Assembly (NCBI GenBank): GCA_036924285.1
Contig: JAYKYS010000002.1
Coordinates: forward strand, 47,817,501 to 47,881,500
From: Asterella californica
Lineage: Eukaryota; Streptophyta; Marchantiopsida; Marchantiales; Aytoniaceae
Direction: 5' to 3'
DNA length: 64,000 bases
The translations under genes were made by a program, and so were the position numbers. Shown here piece after piece: positions 1 to 11,977 of the stretch; position 1 is the stretch's first letter; the number at the start of each line of letters is the position of its first letter. The notes under the pieces were generated by a model, which was not told the origin of the DNA, made no database searches, and saw only the letters and a list, made by a program, of their open reading frames with translations.

Positions 1-3000
1 TGTCCTTAATAAATTCCTTTTCTTTCCTCTCCTTTCTATCCGAATCCGCAGGCAGAAAACCCTCAATTTCCCTGCCCTTTCCTTCCTCATATTTACTTTC
101 ATCCTCGGGGACTCGAGAACCTTCCTGACCACTTTCCCTCCCTTCAGTCTTTCCCCTTTGCTTTTGTCCCTCCTCGCTAACCTCGGGTTCTAAGTTGGCT
201 TTTGGGCCACGTTCTCCATCTTCATCGTCTGAAGCATAGCTCGCAAGGCCAAGAACATTACCAACTGGCGCCCCGGAGCTCATGCTGTCACTATCATCTT
301 CACTGCGTGCCTTGCTGCGTTTTGCAGGCGCTACCAGCACCCTTGCTGGTGCTGTAATACTCGGAGCAGCAGGAGGAGAAGGAGACGAATTAGACCGTAG
401 CATCTTTTCTTTATCAGTTTCTGTTGAGAGTTTGAGACTTTGTCCTGATATGACCACGTCGAGAACAGGGTTAAAGCTGGAACTTTACCGTCTCCAAGGA
501 ACACTTGGTCTGTTCAAAGAGCAATAGAAATGAGACAACCAGAGCTATATTAAGGCATGGTATGTATGCCCTGAATGGTTCCTTACTGACATGGAAACTG
601 CCTATAGAAGCGTTAGTCTGGAAACGAAGGGCCACTCACAGAATAAATTTGGGAAATGGTTAAGGTTGTAAATCATGAAAGTGGCCTAATTGAAATAGCT
701 CCCCACCTATTAGAGAAAGGTAGGAGGCGGGAGTTAAGAAGGTGGGGTTATGAGTGCAGTTTAAGACGCGGGCTAAAGTGATAGCTCCCCACCTATCAGA
801 GAAAAATAGAGTCAGGATTAAGGTAATGTGCTTTTAGTCTCTGTCTGATACTTCTGTAAATGCTTAACGCACTACAACCTTAATGAACTGTTCGCGAAGT
901 AACAAGATCTAGCTCGATGCATAACTTTAGTAGCTGGGTATGTCTTATCTACTAAGAGGAAGGAAAGGAGGCATGACGCCCCAAGTATAAACCTGCTCCT
1001 ATCAGTGGTGTTAGTGTTAATCCTAAGTAGTTCGCTAATCGTGATATATATACTGGAAAAGCAGAACAGACTAACTGCAGTAATGGTAATCCAAAGAAAA
1101 CACTGCCTGGAGTACAATAAGTAGGGGTTACGTGTGATGTGTATCCTAATTTATCATATCGTCACATATTAAGTCCAGATGCTCCAGCTACTGAGCGGAA
1201 TCGTTGAAACTTCCCCCCAACGTAACAAGTAACCCAGACTTGAGAGAACTTCGTTTACAACAAAATGGAATTCTTTCAAATACGTAACTGATCTACTTGA
1301 GGCATTTCCTTTTCCAATAGTATACCTACCTGGAAAAGAATCTACTGAAAACACCTACCCTTCCGAACGCAGAAAGCAACCACTTCTGAAGGATTTATAG
1401 ATCATAAAACGGGTAGCCTATCTTTGCGTCATACCTTCTTCCACTTGTTCATCCTCATCAATAACTTCTTGCGCGATTTCGTCGAACAAATCGTCCGTAA
1501 CCTGTAGTAACAAATTGAACAAGGGCAAAAACCATCAATTCACTCTTGAAACTAGCATCTTAGCGCAAGTTTCCCTTGAATGAACTGCCAAATGGGAACG
1601 TACCTTCAGCAGCACCTCAGTCAGTACGCGCTTAATTTCCTGATTCATCTGAGCTGTCCTTGCTGCTTCGACCTCATCCTGTCATAGTTTCAAACACACG
1701 GAACAAATGACGCACTTGATAGGAGAGTGAAGAAACAGAAGGAAGAACGGTATAGACAAACTACAGAAAATTTCTAAGCAATAAACCTTTTTTATGAATA
1801 CCTCGTCATCCTCGTCATTGTCACTGACTCCAGATGAGTCACTTCTCGTTCTCTCAGATACTCCCAACTTGTGAGACGATCCTAAGCCAGATTCACTTCC
1901 ATTGACCCGCACAAAGTCTTCCGACATAGATGTAACAGTTGAACTGCTTGTACCAACAGTGGGTTTCTTCTTTAATAACTCTTCGCGCAACCATGACGGA
2001 ACAGGTGCCTGCTCCAGGTGGAAGACGCTCGAATTAGAATTAATGATGCAGAAACATCAGGTTTTCAGTTTTACGTTTCTTTGTCCGTCACGACAAGCGG
2101 TATGTATATGTACGACTAGAGTATAAGTGGAGCCGCACAGATTCATATCGGAGAGATTACCTTCTTCGGACGATCAGGAGCACCCATATTCCCATTGCTG
2201 TCAGGCAAGAAAACAGGCCCAACCCCTGCACCTGGGGCTTGCCCTAATGAAGGGCTACCTCCAAACCCAAATGGCCCACCTAATGGAGCTCCGCCATTGC
2301 GGAAACCTGGACCGTGTGGCGGTCCATGAGGTCTAGAGAACATATTTGGTGGTTGGTGACCGTGCATGGGGAGAGTATGGTGGTGCGGGTGATTATGGTG
2401 AGGGTGATCAAACTGCACAGAAACCGAACGAAACTGGTACTCAGTCTTCGATGTCGTGACACTCCCGCAATCGAAATGATAAAGCAACCCTGACAGAAAA
2501 GCACAAGCCTCAAAATATCTTAGTTGGTTTGACAAGAGTTAGCATAATACCTGTGGCCCCGGGTGACTACCAGGCCCTCCAGGTCCTATGCCTGGTGGAA
2601 ACGATATACCTGGGCCACCAAGAGGAGGCCACACGGGCATCCCATTCTGAAGACCACCGAAATTCATATCAGAACCTTCCATCCCTATCGAGGGCATAGA
2701 AGTAGGAGGAGGAATATATGGTGTTGAAGGCTGCTGCTGGTAATCTTGAGATGGAGGTAGCTGGAAATCAAACTGCTGGTGCTGATGAAAATCAAAAGGA
2801 GGGGGTGGGACAGATTCTTGATAGGAGAACTGTTGGGGTTGAGATACTGGTGAAACTTGAGCTGGCAATGGAGATGGTTGTGACTGCTGCTGTGGCAAGA
2901 CAGGGGCAGGGGGAGGACGAGGGAGCTGCAGATTGGATTGCTCATGCTGCTCTGTGCCTGGTGGAGCTGAAACAGATGCAATATTTCCTTGTGAGTACTC

Positions 3001-5856
3001 TCACGAATATGGTTCTCAACTGATACTTCTAAAACGTGTAACGTTCTGATGAATAGCAACTGTCATACAACCACGAATATCTCACTTTGACTACTGCCTT
3101 CAGAAGCTGACTACGTCCTTCCGAGTGATGGAAAAAGTCATAGATTAAACACTGAACAAACAGTGAAGTCTGCTCTCTCGTAGTAAAAACTGCACCATGT
3201 AGGGCCAATCTTCACCAGCAACAGTTCTCAAAAGTACCGTATGGGCTGCATTTAACTCAGCAACACGTCACCTGATTCAGATGTCTCGGCACCAATTTGA
3301 AGAAGTTACTAGGAAAATGACAAGAAACTCCAGTAACAAGCCTACCTGCATGTGCAGTATCCTGGCCATAACTTGACGACACATCCTGTGGATAGCTGCT
3401 AGGAACAACCTGTGCATGGCCTGCTTGGGTGTAAGCCGATGGAGCCCCTTCTTGCGTAAAGCTTGGAGGAGCGTCTTCCTGTCCATAAGCCGCCGCCGAC
3501 GTCGTCTCTTGTGGAAAGCTGTGTGCTTCTTGCCCGAAAGTTGTAGGAGCGTCATGCGAGAAGTTATGAGAACCTTCTTGACCGGGCGGTTGTAAAGTTG
3601 GGGGTCGAGCAGCCTCAGGGACTCGCTGGGTAGCTTGAGGAGGTTGAGGAGGTTGTTGATACTCCTGATATTGTTGATCAGGCTGCGACATAACTGTCTG
3701 GACCTGCACTTGAGCCTGGGCTTGCGCTTGAGCATGAGCCTGTAACTGAACTTGGTGAGCTGCCTCTTGCGCGGCTTTTGCCGCAGCCCACGCCCTGGCT
3801 TTAGCTGCCCAGTCTTCCTCCTCTGAACCAGTGCTAACACCTAGAGGACAACCCCGAGTTCAGACACGTAAGATAAACCATTCAAATGCTTGATAACAGA
3901 AAACGCGAAACGGTTCAAGCGCAAAAATTCTACCAACGAGTCGTAATTTCTTTCTAGGTCGTACTGACAAACAAGAAAACTAGCACTACTCAGTGACGAT
4001 AGAAAAGGCCATCCTCATCTCCGACACAACCAGTTCGCCGTCAGTTACCTGGATAACTCGACTGAGGTTGATTCCATCCGTTGTTAGGTGGCCATACCTG
4101 CACAGATCAACCAACAGTCACGTGATAGAATCATGGGTGAGACCGAAGAAAGAAGAGAAGCAGATAATTCGCTACGCGGCACTTCTGCGAGCACTTTATG
4201 ATGCTCTAAGCACTTCCAGCGCGGCTGAGCAGTCTTCAGGGAATGTAACAGCCCAAAGACGACAAGATCGCACGTAACCAAAAGAGACCAATGATTTCAA
4301 CCATATCAACCCTGAAGGTGGGCGTTACTTCCCGTCTTCTAGGCAACGTCCAACCCACCGAAGTCACCCTCAGAAAGAGTGTACAGTCTTGTATATTAGA
4401 AAGATATGGTAACAAAGGGCGAAAACCCAAATTAACTAGAGTACTCCACTCCTTACGACCATGGATCCAAGCTGAACCCATGCATCATTACTACGAAATC
4501 ACTTCTGGATTAGAAACTCCAACCCAAGTCATATGATGGAGAACGTTGATCCACCTGCAAAACTTCTACACAAACCCAGACAAACTCTATCATCCGAACT
4601 CTCACTTGTTCTCTATCATCGCTTTCATTTCTACCCTACCTGTACTTAGAAAACCCCAACAATTCCCTGCTCAATTCTTCGACAACTGTTATAAGATGTG
4701 TAAGTCGACGTATTCCATGAACATTCTCTTGATCAGATAACAGATTTCACATAGACATTCGTCTGATCAGACAGCAAGTATGCAGACCAAGCATTTTCTG
4801 CTGCATACGAACTTGTCACTAGGTTTACCCTCGCAAATGTTGTCTACTTCCTCTGTTTGCAGCCAATCTTTTTAGCAGCTTGGCTGAGCCTAAATTGCAG
4901 TTAATCTTTCTTCTGCTCGACCTCACATTTAAAATGCCTTCTGACATTCAACGGAAGATATTACAGGCCAAAGGATTCAAAAAGGCGGACGATCTCATCC
5001 ATGTTCACAGGGTGGTCCTCAAATTGAAGGTGTCCAAACGTGAACCACGCAATCTCGAGAGAAAAGAGCCGCAATAAAATGGAAGAGTGAGAATCCAAAG
5101 AAATGTTCAGCACGGATAGAGCAGTGGCGAAAGTTGCATATTCCTGATCATACTCCAGATGCAGAACAGGGTACTGGCTTAAACTAATAGACGGACTCAC
5201 ATAATATCCTGTTAAATTGTGATAACGACGACAGTTGACGTTGAGATAACGGCGCGCTCAGAAACTCGTCGGGGTTGAAAAGTAGACTGCAGAGTCTCTC
5301 CCTTAAAGTCCAGCAATTGTGGAAAAATTATACTAAAACCCGTGAGGCGAAGTGTAAAGACGTGCAAATCAAACTGCAGAGTTTCTCCCTTAAAACCCAG
5401 CAATTGTGAAGAATTTATACTAAAACCCGAGAAGGCGAAATGTAGACGTGCACATCTCCGGAGAGCTCTTTCATGTTGGGGATCCTTGAGCACCCACTGT
5501 GGGGTGATGGCCCTCTCAACCCGGTGTCAAGGCTTCACGATGGATAAGAAAGTGTGGACGACTAGATACGGTACCTGTTCTTGCTGAACATACATATGTC
5601 CATGGTGCTGCGCTTGCTGAGTTTGGGCCTGGGCCTGGTGCAAGTGGGGAGCGTATTGCTGAGGCTGCAAGTAATAATCGGGTTGCCCATAAGATTGTGC
5701 CAGCGGTTGTGCATAGTGTTGTATCGACGGATCATGAGTCGGCCATTTATAAGCAACCTGATAAGGATTGTGTTGGGCAGCCCCATACCAACCACCCTGC
5801 TGCTGATCCATCATCTGTCTCTGCCCCTCCTGACCCTGTTGCCCATTTCCATCCAT
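1..5856 (-). CDS. Gln/Pro-rich, probably nuclear protein; nine exons in window, 3' end outside
   Basis: Reading the minus strand, nine exons join in frame with GT-AG introns: 5856-5575, 4097-4049, 3840-3346, 2987-2551, 2412-2161, 2008-1802, 1678-1604, 1501-1435 and 420 to beyond position 1, giving about 761 codons. The ATG at 5856 is preceded in frame by a TAA. Residues 1-94 are Gln/Gly/Tyr-rich. A short acidic-then-Ala-rich helix (EEEDWAAKARAWAAAKAAQE) follows near residues 114-133, then long Pro/Gln and His/Pro/Gly-rich stretches to about residue 505. After that come PSWLREELLKKK (about 509-520), a probable helical segment LTEVLLKVTDDLFDEIAQEV (exons 7-8) and an acidic LGLASYASDDEDG motif (about 678-690). 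The two conserved blocks recall an uncharacterised plant family sometimes labelled 'cyclin-related', from memory only. Low complexity and acidic patches suggest an RNA- or chromatin-associated nuclear protein, which is inference. The real C-terminus is not seen. Confidence 0.85.
5286..5459. repeat. 87-bp tandem duplication inside intron 1
   Basis: Two neighbouring copies start at 5286 and 5373 with the same opening (ACTGCAGAGT) and share most of their length, including a block around ACTAAAACCCG. They lie inside the 1.48-kb first intron of the Gln/Pro-rich gene and are the reason that long open frames appear there. No function is visible. Confidence 0.8.
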
Positions 5857-7060
5857 CTTCCCTGGGGCTACTCCACCTTATAAATTCTTCAAACGACCTC
5901 GACGAGCAACCGTCTGTGAACACCCACTATCCTGACGACAATTTCCGCAACCTGACAAATCCAGACCTTTGCTACCGAGAAGACCTGTTACTGTATGCGC
6001 ACTTCATTCTTCACTAATTTGCATCTCTAAACTCGTACGTACGCAGCTTCTCCGGTTACAAATGCCACTTCCCATGAAATCTGTCGAGCTTACTTTACAC
6101 CCAATAGAGCCCAAGTTCGCGGACCATAAACCCTAAAGTATGGCTCTTAAATCGATGTTTCTCCTTCTCGTCGTTGCTCGAACCAGACTTTCCCTGCTTT
6201 CGTTGTCGATCAGTTTCCCTCAAGAACGGGCCGGGCCAATAAACCCGGAGCATGTACTCCCAATCTTGGTGAGCCCGTTATTCCTGTCACCTCTCGACTT
6301 CGGTCCTAGCGTTCATGCAAAACTCTCCGTGGCACTCCAGCTCGTAGTCCGAGCATATTGTCAATCAATCTTTGTCTCTTCTCTTCACTTTCGCGCATTC
6401 GGGTGAAAACCGCTAGCTGCCGGAACGAAGACCGCAACATCCTACATCGTATGTAATCCGGTTGTCACGGTTGTTATTAGGGGTGTCAAATTTAGTGGAC
6501 GTGGCGATTATTCTGTAACCCCAGGTTGTAGTTTCGTCCAACAGTCATTCAGGTGGCAGATGGCTGTCGAAATATTCGCAAAAATTATCCGTGATATTTG
6601 TTTCAATGGCAATGGGAGTTTTGCCCGTGAATTAAATGTTTATGGTGTTTTTACATGTAGTAATGATATATACTAGACACCTGGTGAGATTCAAGCTCCT
6701 TCTCACGAATTTGAAACAGAAACAAGTTTAAACTCCCGCTCCTCATATAAAAAGGGGCCCGAAGTTTTTTCCGGGCTGGTCATTTGCCCCAGAGATCGCG
6801 AGCAGATGACCACTCTGGCTCTTGTGGGCTGCTCTGCCCCTCGCAGCTCAGGCAAGTTGCACGAGCCGCCTCCCGCCTCCCATCTCCTTGCAGCCGTTCA
6901 CCGTTTGCTCGAATGCATGCAGTTTCAATTTTCATGGGCATGCAGTTTCTCGTCGTTCGTCGCTTCCTCGCTCGCTCTCTCGCTCCTGCTGCGATCGTTC
7001 CTTCTCTTCTTGCTGCAACTGCGCACTGAGAATCTTCCTTGCTGCAGCCTTGTCGCGCTT
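5857..7060. other. Intergenic: 5' leader/promoter side of the Gln/Pro-rich gene; possible TATA box at 6746
   Basis: No gene is supported here. The part next to 5856 must hold the 5' UTR and promoter of the minus-strand gene. A plus-strand TATAAAAA at 6746-6753, followed by a GC-rich run, could be a promoter pointing right, but only weak coding evidence lies downstream (7754). Short open frames at 6784-7181 overlap in several frames and have biased low-complexity composition, so I do not treat them as genes. Confidence 0.35.
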
Positions 7061-7165
7061 TGAGAACTCGACGTGTTGTTGTCTTCTATCTTTACGCATT
7101 GAGAACTTGACGTGTTGTTGTCTTCTGTCTCTCTCGGACGTGCTGATGTCTTTTGTCTCTCTCGC
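7061..7165. repeat. 39-bp minisatellite, two and a half copies
   Basis: The motif TGAGAACT(C/T)GACGTGTTGT starts at 7061 and 7100, and a shortened, diverged third copy (GGACGTGCTGATGTCTT) follows at about 7137. The period is 39 bp. Confidence 0.7.
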
Positions 7166-7455
7166 TTGTAACCACATGTGATCGTATTGAACATCCCACA
7201 TGTATTCGTTCGCTCTTCTTCCTATCTAGTCTAATATTTATCTTACCAGTAGCCACAGCTTCACATGGTGCATTTCAGCTTCTCCTGCTAATTTCTGCTA
7301 AGGCCGATTTACGGTGTTTTGCGTTTGTTCTTAGCATTGTCATTTGCATATCGAGCAAGTTATGCAAAGGAAGACTCACGATTGACATCTATTTTTAAAA
7401 TTTTGCAAGTTCTTTCGAGGTTCTTGGTTTCTCTTTCTTGAAAGCTCGCGTTCTT

Positions 7456-7619
7456 GATAGCTGGTTTGTCTTTCTTGACAGTCTCCGAAGTTCTCATTCT
7501 CCTGGTTTTTCTTTCTTGATACTCGTTACTAAACCTTGATAGCTGGTTTGTCTTTCTTGACATTCTTTGAAGTTCTCATTCTCCTGGTTTGGCTTTCTTG
7601 ATACTCGTTACTGTTTGAT
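7456..7619. repeat. 82-bp tandem duplication
   Basis: GATAGCTGGTTTGTCTTTC occurs at 7456 and again at 7538, and the following 60 or so bases match closely (both contain GAAGTTCTCATTCTCCTGGT). Two copies are present and they are CT-rich on the plus strand. Confidence 0.8.
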
Positions 7620-7753
7620 GAAGGTTTCTTGGTTTATATGCTGTTCGTGGGTTCATTTTTGGAGGATGTAGGACTGCACAGCGATATGCCTCACAGTGGA
7701 GCAGAGTTACATTCGACGAGATTGGGGAGTCCTGAGTTGTCACTGGTAGGATA

Positions 7754-7969
7754 TTGAGAGCTAGAGAAATTCGTGTCAGTGAGGAAGAGCTCAAGGAGTG
7801 GTTTCCTCGTTATGCTAAGACTGCGGCTGAAGTTGCAACGATGAATAATCTTAGAGTAGATTTAGAGGAGGACCATGAGCTTCTGGATGCACTTGCTGCT
7901 GCTTTCTCAAAGGATGTATCTAAACGTCAAATGCATCAGGTTTACAAAGTCATGGCGGGAGTGTTATGA
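7754..7969 (+). CDS. Short coding-like fragment, function unknown
   Basis: A 71-codon open frame with well-balanced, charged, helix-forming composition (it contains VSEEELKEWFPRYAK and DLEEDHELLDALAAAF), unlike the low-complexity frames around it. After a single TGA at 7967-7969 the same frame stays open to a TAA at 8063-8065 and keeps the same character (YIDRTELPSCLEHA). This suggests an exon or decayed gene of about 100 residues broken by one stop. I do not recognise a family. It may be a gene fragment carried by a transposon or one exon of a spliced gene. No start context or partner exons could be established. Confidence 0.35.
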   Translation: MRAREIRVSEEELKEWFPRYAKTAAEVATMNNLRVDLEEDHELLDALAAAFSKDVSKRQMHQVYKVMAGVL

Positions 7970-8065
7970 TATATCGATCGTACAGAACTCCCCTCTTGTT
8001 TGGAGCATGCAGTGAAGCATGAGTTCTCTGAGGAGAATGAGGCATTTATTGGTTTCATTGCATAA

Positions 8066-9588
8066 GATTCTGTGTTGGTAGTGTAACTGTAAGTCATTCA
8101 AATAGCAGTGGAAGGGAAACATTGAAATTTCTTCATTGTTTTTTATATAGATTTATTGCATCTTGTACTACAGGTATGGTGATTTTGTGTTTTCTTCTAG
8201 GCATGCATTATGCACCTGGATTAGCTAGTCCGGCAGCTGATGGCATTTCCATTGCAGCTCCCTGGAAATGCCATCCCAGCCGAGGGCTCAGTGGGTTCAA
8301 CCCCCAATGGCATTGCAGAAAAATGAAAGTTAGTAAAAGCTCTCAAAAATAAACTCCATTCGACTGTGATCTGTTCACAACCCGATTATCAAGAGTTCAG
8401 AAAAATTACTTGGTAAAATAAATGCAAAATTTTCTCCCATATTCTTATAGTTTCCCAGAAAATAACTGCAGAGGAACTCGACTGGACTGTTAGGAACCAA
8501 GAGAGAAGCTAAAACTGTGAAATGGAACATCGAGTTGTTTGTCCTAATGTATTCCTGAACCTATAAAGAAGGCCAAGAGGAAAAGACATTATGCATAGTG
8601 ATGCATGAACGATCAAAATTATACTTTTTGTTTTGTGACCGACAACACTCTCATATCACGTAACTTCCTGTTGGAGAGAACTGAGGAGTATACACTTTAT
8701 AAAATGAATTGAGTGACGCCCCCATGAGACCCTTAGTAAAGACGAGGAAAAAGTTCCGAGAATGTTCTGTTGTCTTACCTCCAACATCAGTTCGTGGAAG
8801 AGCTATCATGCAAGCAAGGAACATGAGGAGGCTATCTTACACCCCACTAAACTATACAAGAGTGTCTAAAAGCTGGGGAGGATCATGTTTGCCTAAATGA
8901 GTGTTTATCTTTGACTTTTGCAATTTTCATAATGGAAGTTGATTACACCTGCATATGTTTATTTATTGGTGATTCTAATTCCAACTTATGTGCATTTGCA
9001 GATGGTTCTCTACTGCAAGTTGTCATTCTATATATAAAGTTATCATTTTGATATCTATATTGAGGATATATATTACTTTGCATGACTCTTGATACTGTGA
9101 TTTTGTTGATTTCCGTTATTATGTGAAGTACTTCGTCGGACCGTTTTGAAATATCTCCAAGTCTGTATTTTCAAGAAATGACTCGATGTCAAAAACTTGC
9201 GCTTGGAAGTCAGTCCTTCAGAAAGATAAATTGATGAAGATACGTCTAAAACTATCTTTCTTTCTCACTGCTCTCACGACACAAAAGATGACGTTATACA
9301 AAACTTCTTCTCCTCTTACAACAGAAAATAGCTCTGTAAGTTCAACTGTAGAAAAATGATGATTCAACCTGAAAGTTGTGTGCTCGGTGAGATATCAGCG
9401 TCCAAATATGCGTATTCGCAACTTGTCCTTCCACATTGTAGTGCGAAGGACTAACATCCGATTAGTGACCAGCCGTCCATGAACTGACGAATCATTTTAA
9501 TGTCGTGCACGTTGTCGTGTCGTGGACCGGCTCCTATCTGAAATTCAGACTCCGATGCTTGTCGCTCCAAAGACACTCATGAGAAAGA
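8066..9588. other. No gene seen; contains one perfect 11-bp hairpin (8241-8273)
   Basis: AT-rich sequence with many stops in all frames. The only structure noted is an inverted repeat, TGGCATTTCCA at 8241-8251 and TGGAAATGCCA at 8263-8273, with an 11-nt loop. The short frame at 8122-8352 crosses this hairpin and is not supported as coding. Confidence 0.5.
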
Positions 9589-10085
9589 CAAGCTAGGCCC
9601 TAGCTTACGGGCTTTTGGCATCATTTCAGATCTCCATTTTCATCGCATAGATGGATAGAGCTCCTTGTCAACTTTCCATAGGCACTTCGTCTACTTCGTT
9701 TGGACACCTAGCGGAGAAGTTACAGGACTCGAAAGATGAAGACAACAAGCTAGGCCTCAGCTTACGGACTTTTGGCACAACTTCGGATCTTCGCTTTCAT
9801 TGCATCAGTGGATAGAGCTCTTTGTCAACACTCCAAAGGCACTTCGTCTACTTCGTTTGGATGCCTAGTGGAGGAGTTACAAGATTCGAAAGATGGAGAA
9901 AACAAGCTAGGCTCCAGCTTACGGGCTTTTGGCACAATTTCGGATCTCCACTTTCATTGCATCAGTGGGTAGAGCTCATTGTCAACTTTTCATGGGCACC
10001 TTGTTTACTTCGTTTGGACATCTGGTGAAAAATTTATGAGTCTCGAAAGAAGGAAAAATCAAGCTAGGCCATAGTTTACTTGCTG
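9589..10085. repeat. 157-bp tandem repeat, three full copies and a partial fourth
   Basis: The unit begins with CAAGCTAGG at 9589, 9746, 9903 and 10060, an exact 157-bp period three times over. Copies share blocks such as CTTACGG(G/A)CTTTTGGCA and ACTTCGTTTGGA and differ by scattered substitutions. The fourth copy is lost after about 25 bp. The unit start holds a small palindrome (AGCTAGGCCCTAGCT in copy 1). It may be a fossil of LTR or satellite origin. Confidence 0.9.
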
Positions 10086-11273
10086 ACTGGGTGTTTGAGA
10101 CTTCAGGCGTTATATCAAAGACGCAAGGGGCCTGTTTCATTGAGGATTGAAGAAACCTGGTACGTACTGTGATTGACGTAAGGGGGCTGCTTAAGAGGCT
10201 AGCTTGCGTCTACGACTTGTTAACGGACGGTTTGGGAGATTTGGAAGTCCAATGCAAACGCGCAAGGCGTCGTTGGGTGCAAGCTACGTGTGGGTTAAGA
10301 CGGTTCTTGAAGAGACGGATCGGGGGATGTGTACTGAGAGAAATTGAGACGCAGGAAGCAGATTTGAGATTTTTAGTTACTTGTGAAGAAGAGTTGGACC
10401 GTTCGGGCCGTTCCGGAGTCCAAACTTGCTGTCCTTGGATCCATCGGGATCAAAACAACGAGTTCTTCAGGAAATTGAAGACGATACGAAGTTTCATCGG
10501 ACGATTTGGGAGTTTTGAGTGAAATTGGCTCGCAGGAAAGCGCTTACATCAGATTTTCGTTCGTCTGCGACTTGAGATTGGGTTATTTTTCGCGATCGGT
10601 GAGCCAAGCTCTTCGTTCTTGGTGCCTACGCGATCAGTGAGTCTTCATCTACGCATAGGAGACGACTATACGTGAATTGGATTGTTGGTTTGGGTGTGGT
10701 GAGCAAGTTTGAGCCGCATGGAGCTGATTTACGTCAATTTTTTGCAACTTGCGATCAAATTTCTTGCGTGGTTTTGCAAAGGGAACTCCAAACGGCTTGT
10801 TTGGAGTCTCGTTGGTTTCAAGGTAGCTAGATCTACCTGCTAGAGAAGACAGATATCAGTTTGGACGATCCGATTGTGCGGTGTGTGCGGTTTTAAGCCG
10901 CAGGGAGGAGTTTTTAGAAGTTCGGTCACCTGCGGTCGAAAATCGGTGATATCTCAGCTGTTGGGAGTCGGATCTGAAGGTTTTTTGGGTTAATGGAGTC
11001 AGCGGAGGAGACCCTATCGACATCTGAAGGCCGTTCGGTGAAGGAGGAAGTTCATAGATAGGCCTTCTTCAGTTTCTTCGCTACGGATTTTGCTCTTTTG
11101 AGTTTGTTAGAGTTCTGGTTGGCTATATACAGCTTGTGGTAGCTAGCTTTAGCTAAGAACTTGTACATGGATCAGTTTGGACTTGGGTTTGGATCGCGTG
11201 ATACTACCGTGGCTCTGCTTGTTAGCAAAGGGAAGTTTCTCTTGCTTTGAGCTACGCTTCGGTGTTTTTGGAT
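10086..11273. other. Unassigned; resembles an LTR/leader region but has no detectable partner
   Basis: This 1.2-kb stretch is G/T-rich with no supported coding region. Its composition is like a retroelement 5' leader, but I find no second copy in the window, no primer-binding site and no gag following it. The 117-codon frame at 10169-10522 has no recognisable motif and is not called a gene. Confidence 0.3.
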
Positions 11274-11357
11274 CAGGGTTGAGAATCAGAGGTTGTTTTT
11301 AAGAACCTCTGATTCTCAACCCTGACCCAAAAGGGTTGAGAATCAGCCCTTTTGGGT
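11274..11357. repeat. Two adjoining perfect hairpins sharing the core TTGAGAATCAG
   Basis: Hairpin 1 has perfect 21-bp arms (11274-11294 and 11304-11324) with a 9-nt loop. Directly after it, hairpin 2 has perfect 11-bp arms (ACCCAAAAGGG at 11325-11335, CCCTTTTGGGT at 11347-11357), and its loop is TTGAGAATCAG, which is also part of the first arm of hairpin 1. The core therefore occurs three times, once inverted, within 84 bp. This looks like the product of template switching during replication or a mobile-element terminus. Confidence 0.9.
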
Positions 11358-11359
11358 CC

Positions 11360-11817
11360 CCAGCAGTGTACATACATTTGGAATTGGTATACATCGCAGC
11401 GTTCGTTTTCGTGGTTGTTTTTCTCTGTCTTGTCTCTGTTTCAGCACACAACATCTCCACAGTCAGGAACCTCGCGTTTTCCTGGACATCCTTCATGCAA
11501 AATCCGACACGATATCGTCTCGATACAATCTCACACCGAATGTTCTCATTTCAGTCCATAGCAGCGCAAGCTAGTCGAGCCTCGTGCAATCGCTCCCAAT
11601 GGATCCTCTTCGTAGCAAACTTGTTGATAACAGAGTGGAAAGTCTCACTCATGAAGTTCTCTGTAGCACGAGTGTAATAATGCATCTTTGATGACGTGAA
11701 GTGATTCTGCATAAAAGCCATCACCACAAGGTGCGTTCGTCCTCCATGTGGATAACATACATCCTCTTTGAACTGTCGTGATTGACACTCTCTCTCTCTC
11801 CATGAACTATCCGACAA
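11360..11817 (-). pseudogene. Transposase-like relic
   Basis: On the minus strand the frame from 11817 runs through one stop (at the codon after AMD, near 11550) and continues to about 11360, so about 150 codons read as one decayed protein. It contains FMQNHFTSSKMHYYTRATEN, then SETFHSVINKFATKRIHWER, and then an Asn-Glu-Asn segment. The pattern of Tyr-Tyr, SETFHS.INK and KRIHW recalls a transposase-derived family seen in animal and plant genomes, but I cannot assign a superfamily. It begins right beside the double hairpin. Confidence 0.4.
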
Positions 11818-11977
11818 TCAGAGTTATCACCCGTCCAATGCAAGCAACAGTCATGATGTCCAAGATCATAAGTGACGGTTGCTCGTCACTCTTGATGGAA
11901 TTCATATCAAATCATCATAGACTTAGAAAAGATAAAATAAAACAGAAATGTACCCACTCATTGAACCCTGCTTTAGC

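Noticed and set aside
6784..7201. Overlapping 80-119-codon frames on both strands
   Set aside because: Biased, repetitive CT-rich composition including a 39-bp minisatellite explains the lack of stops. No motifs are seen.
10169..10522. 117-codon plus-strand frame
   Set aside because: No recognisable domain, and composition is the same as the surrounding non-coding DNA.
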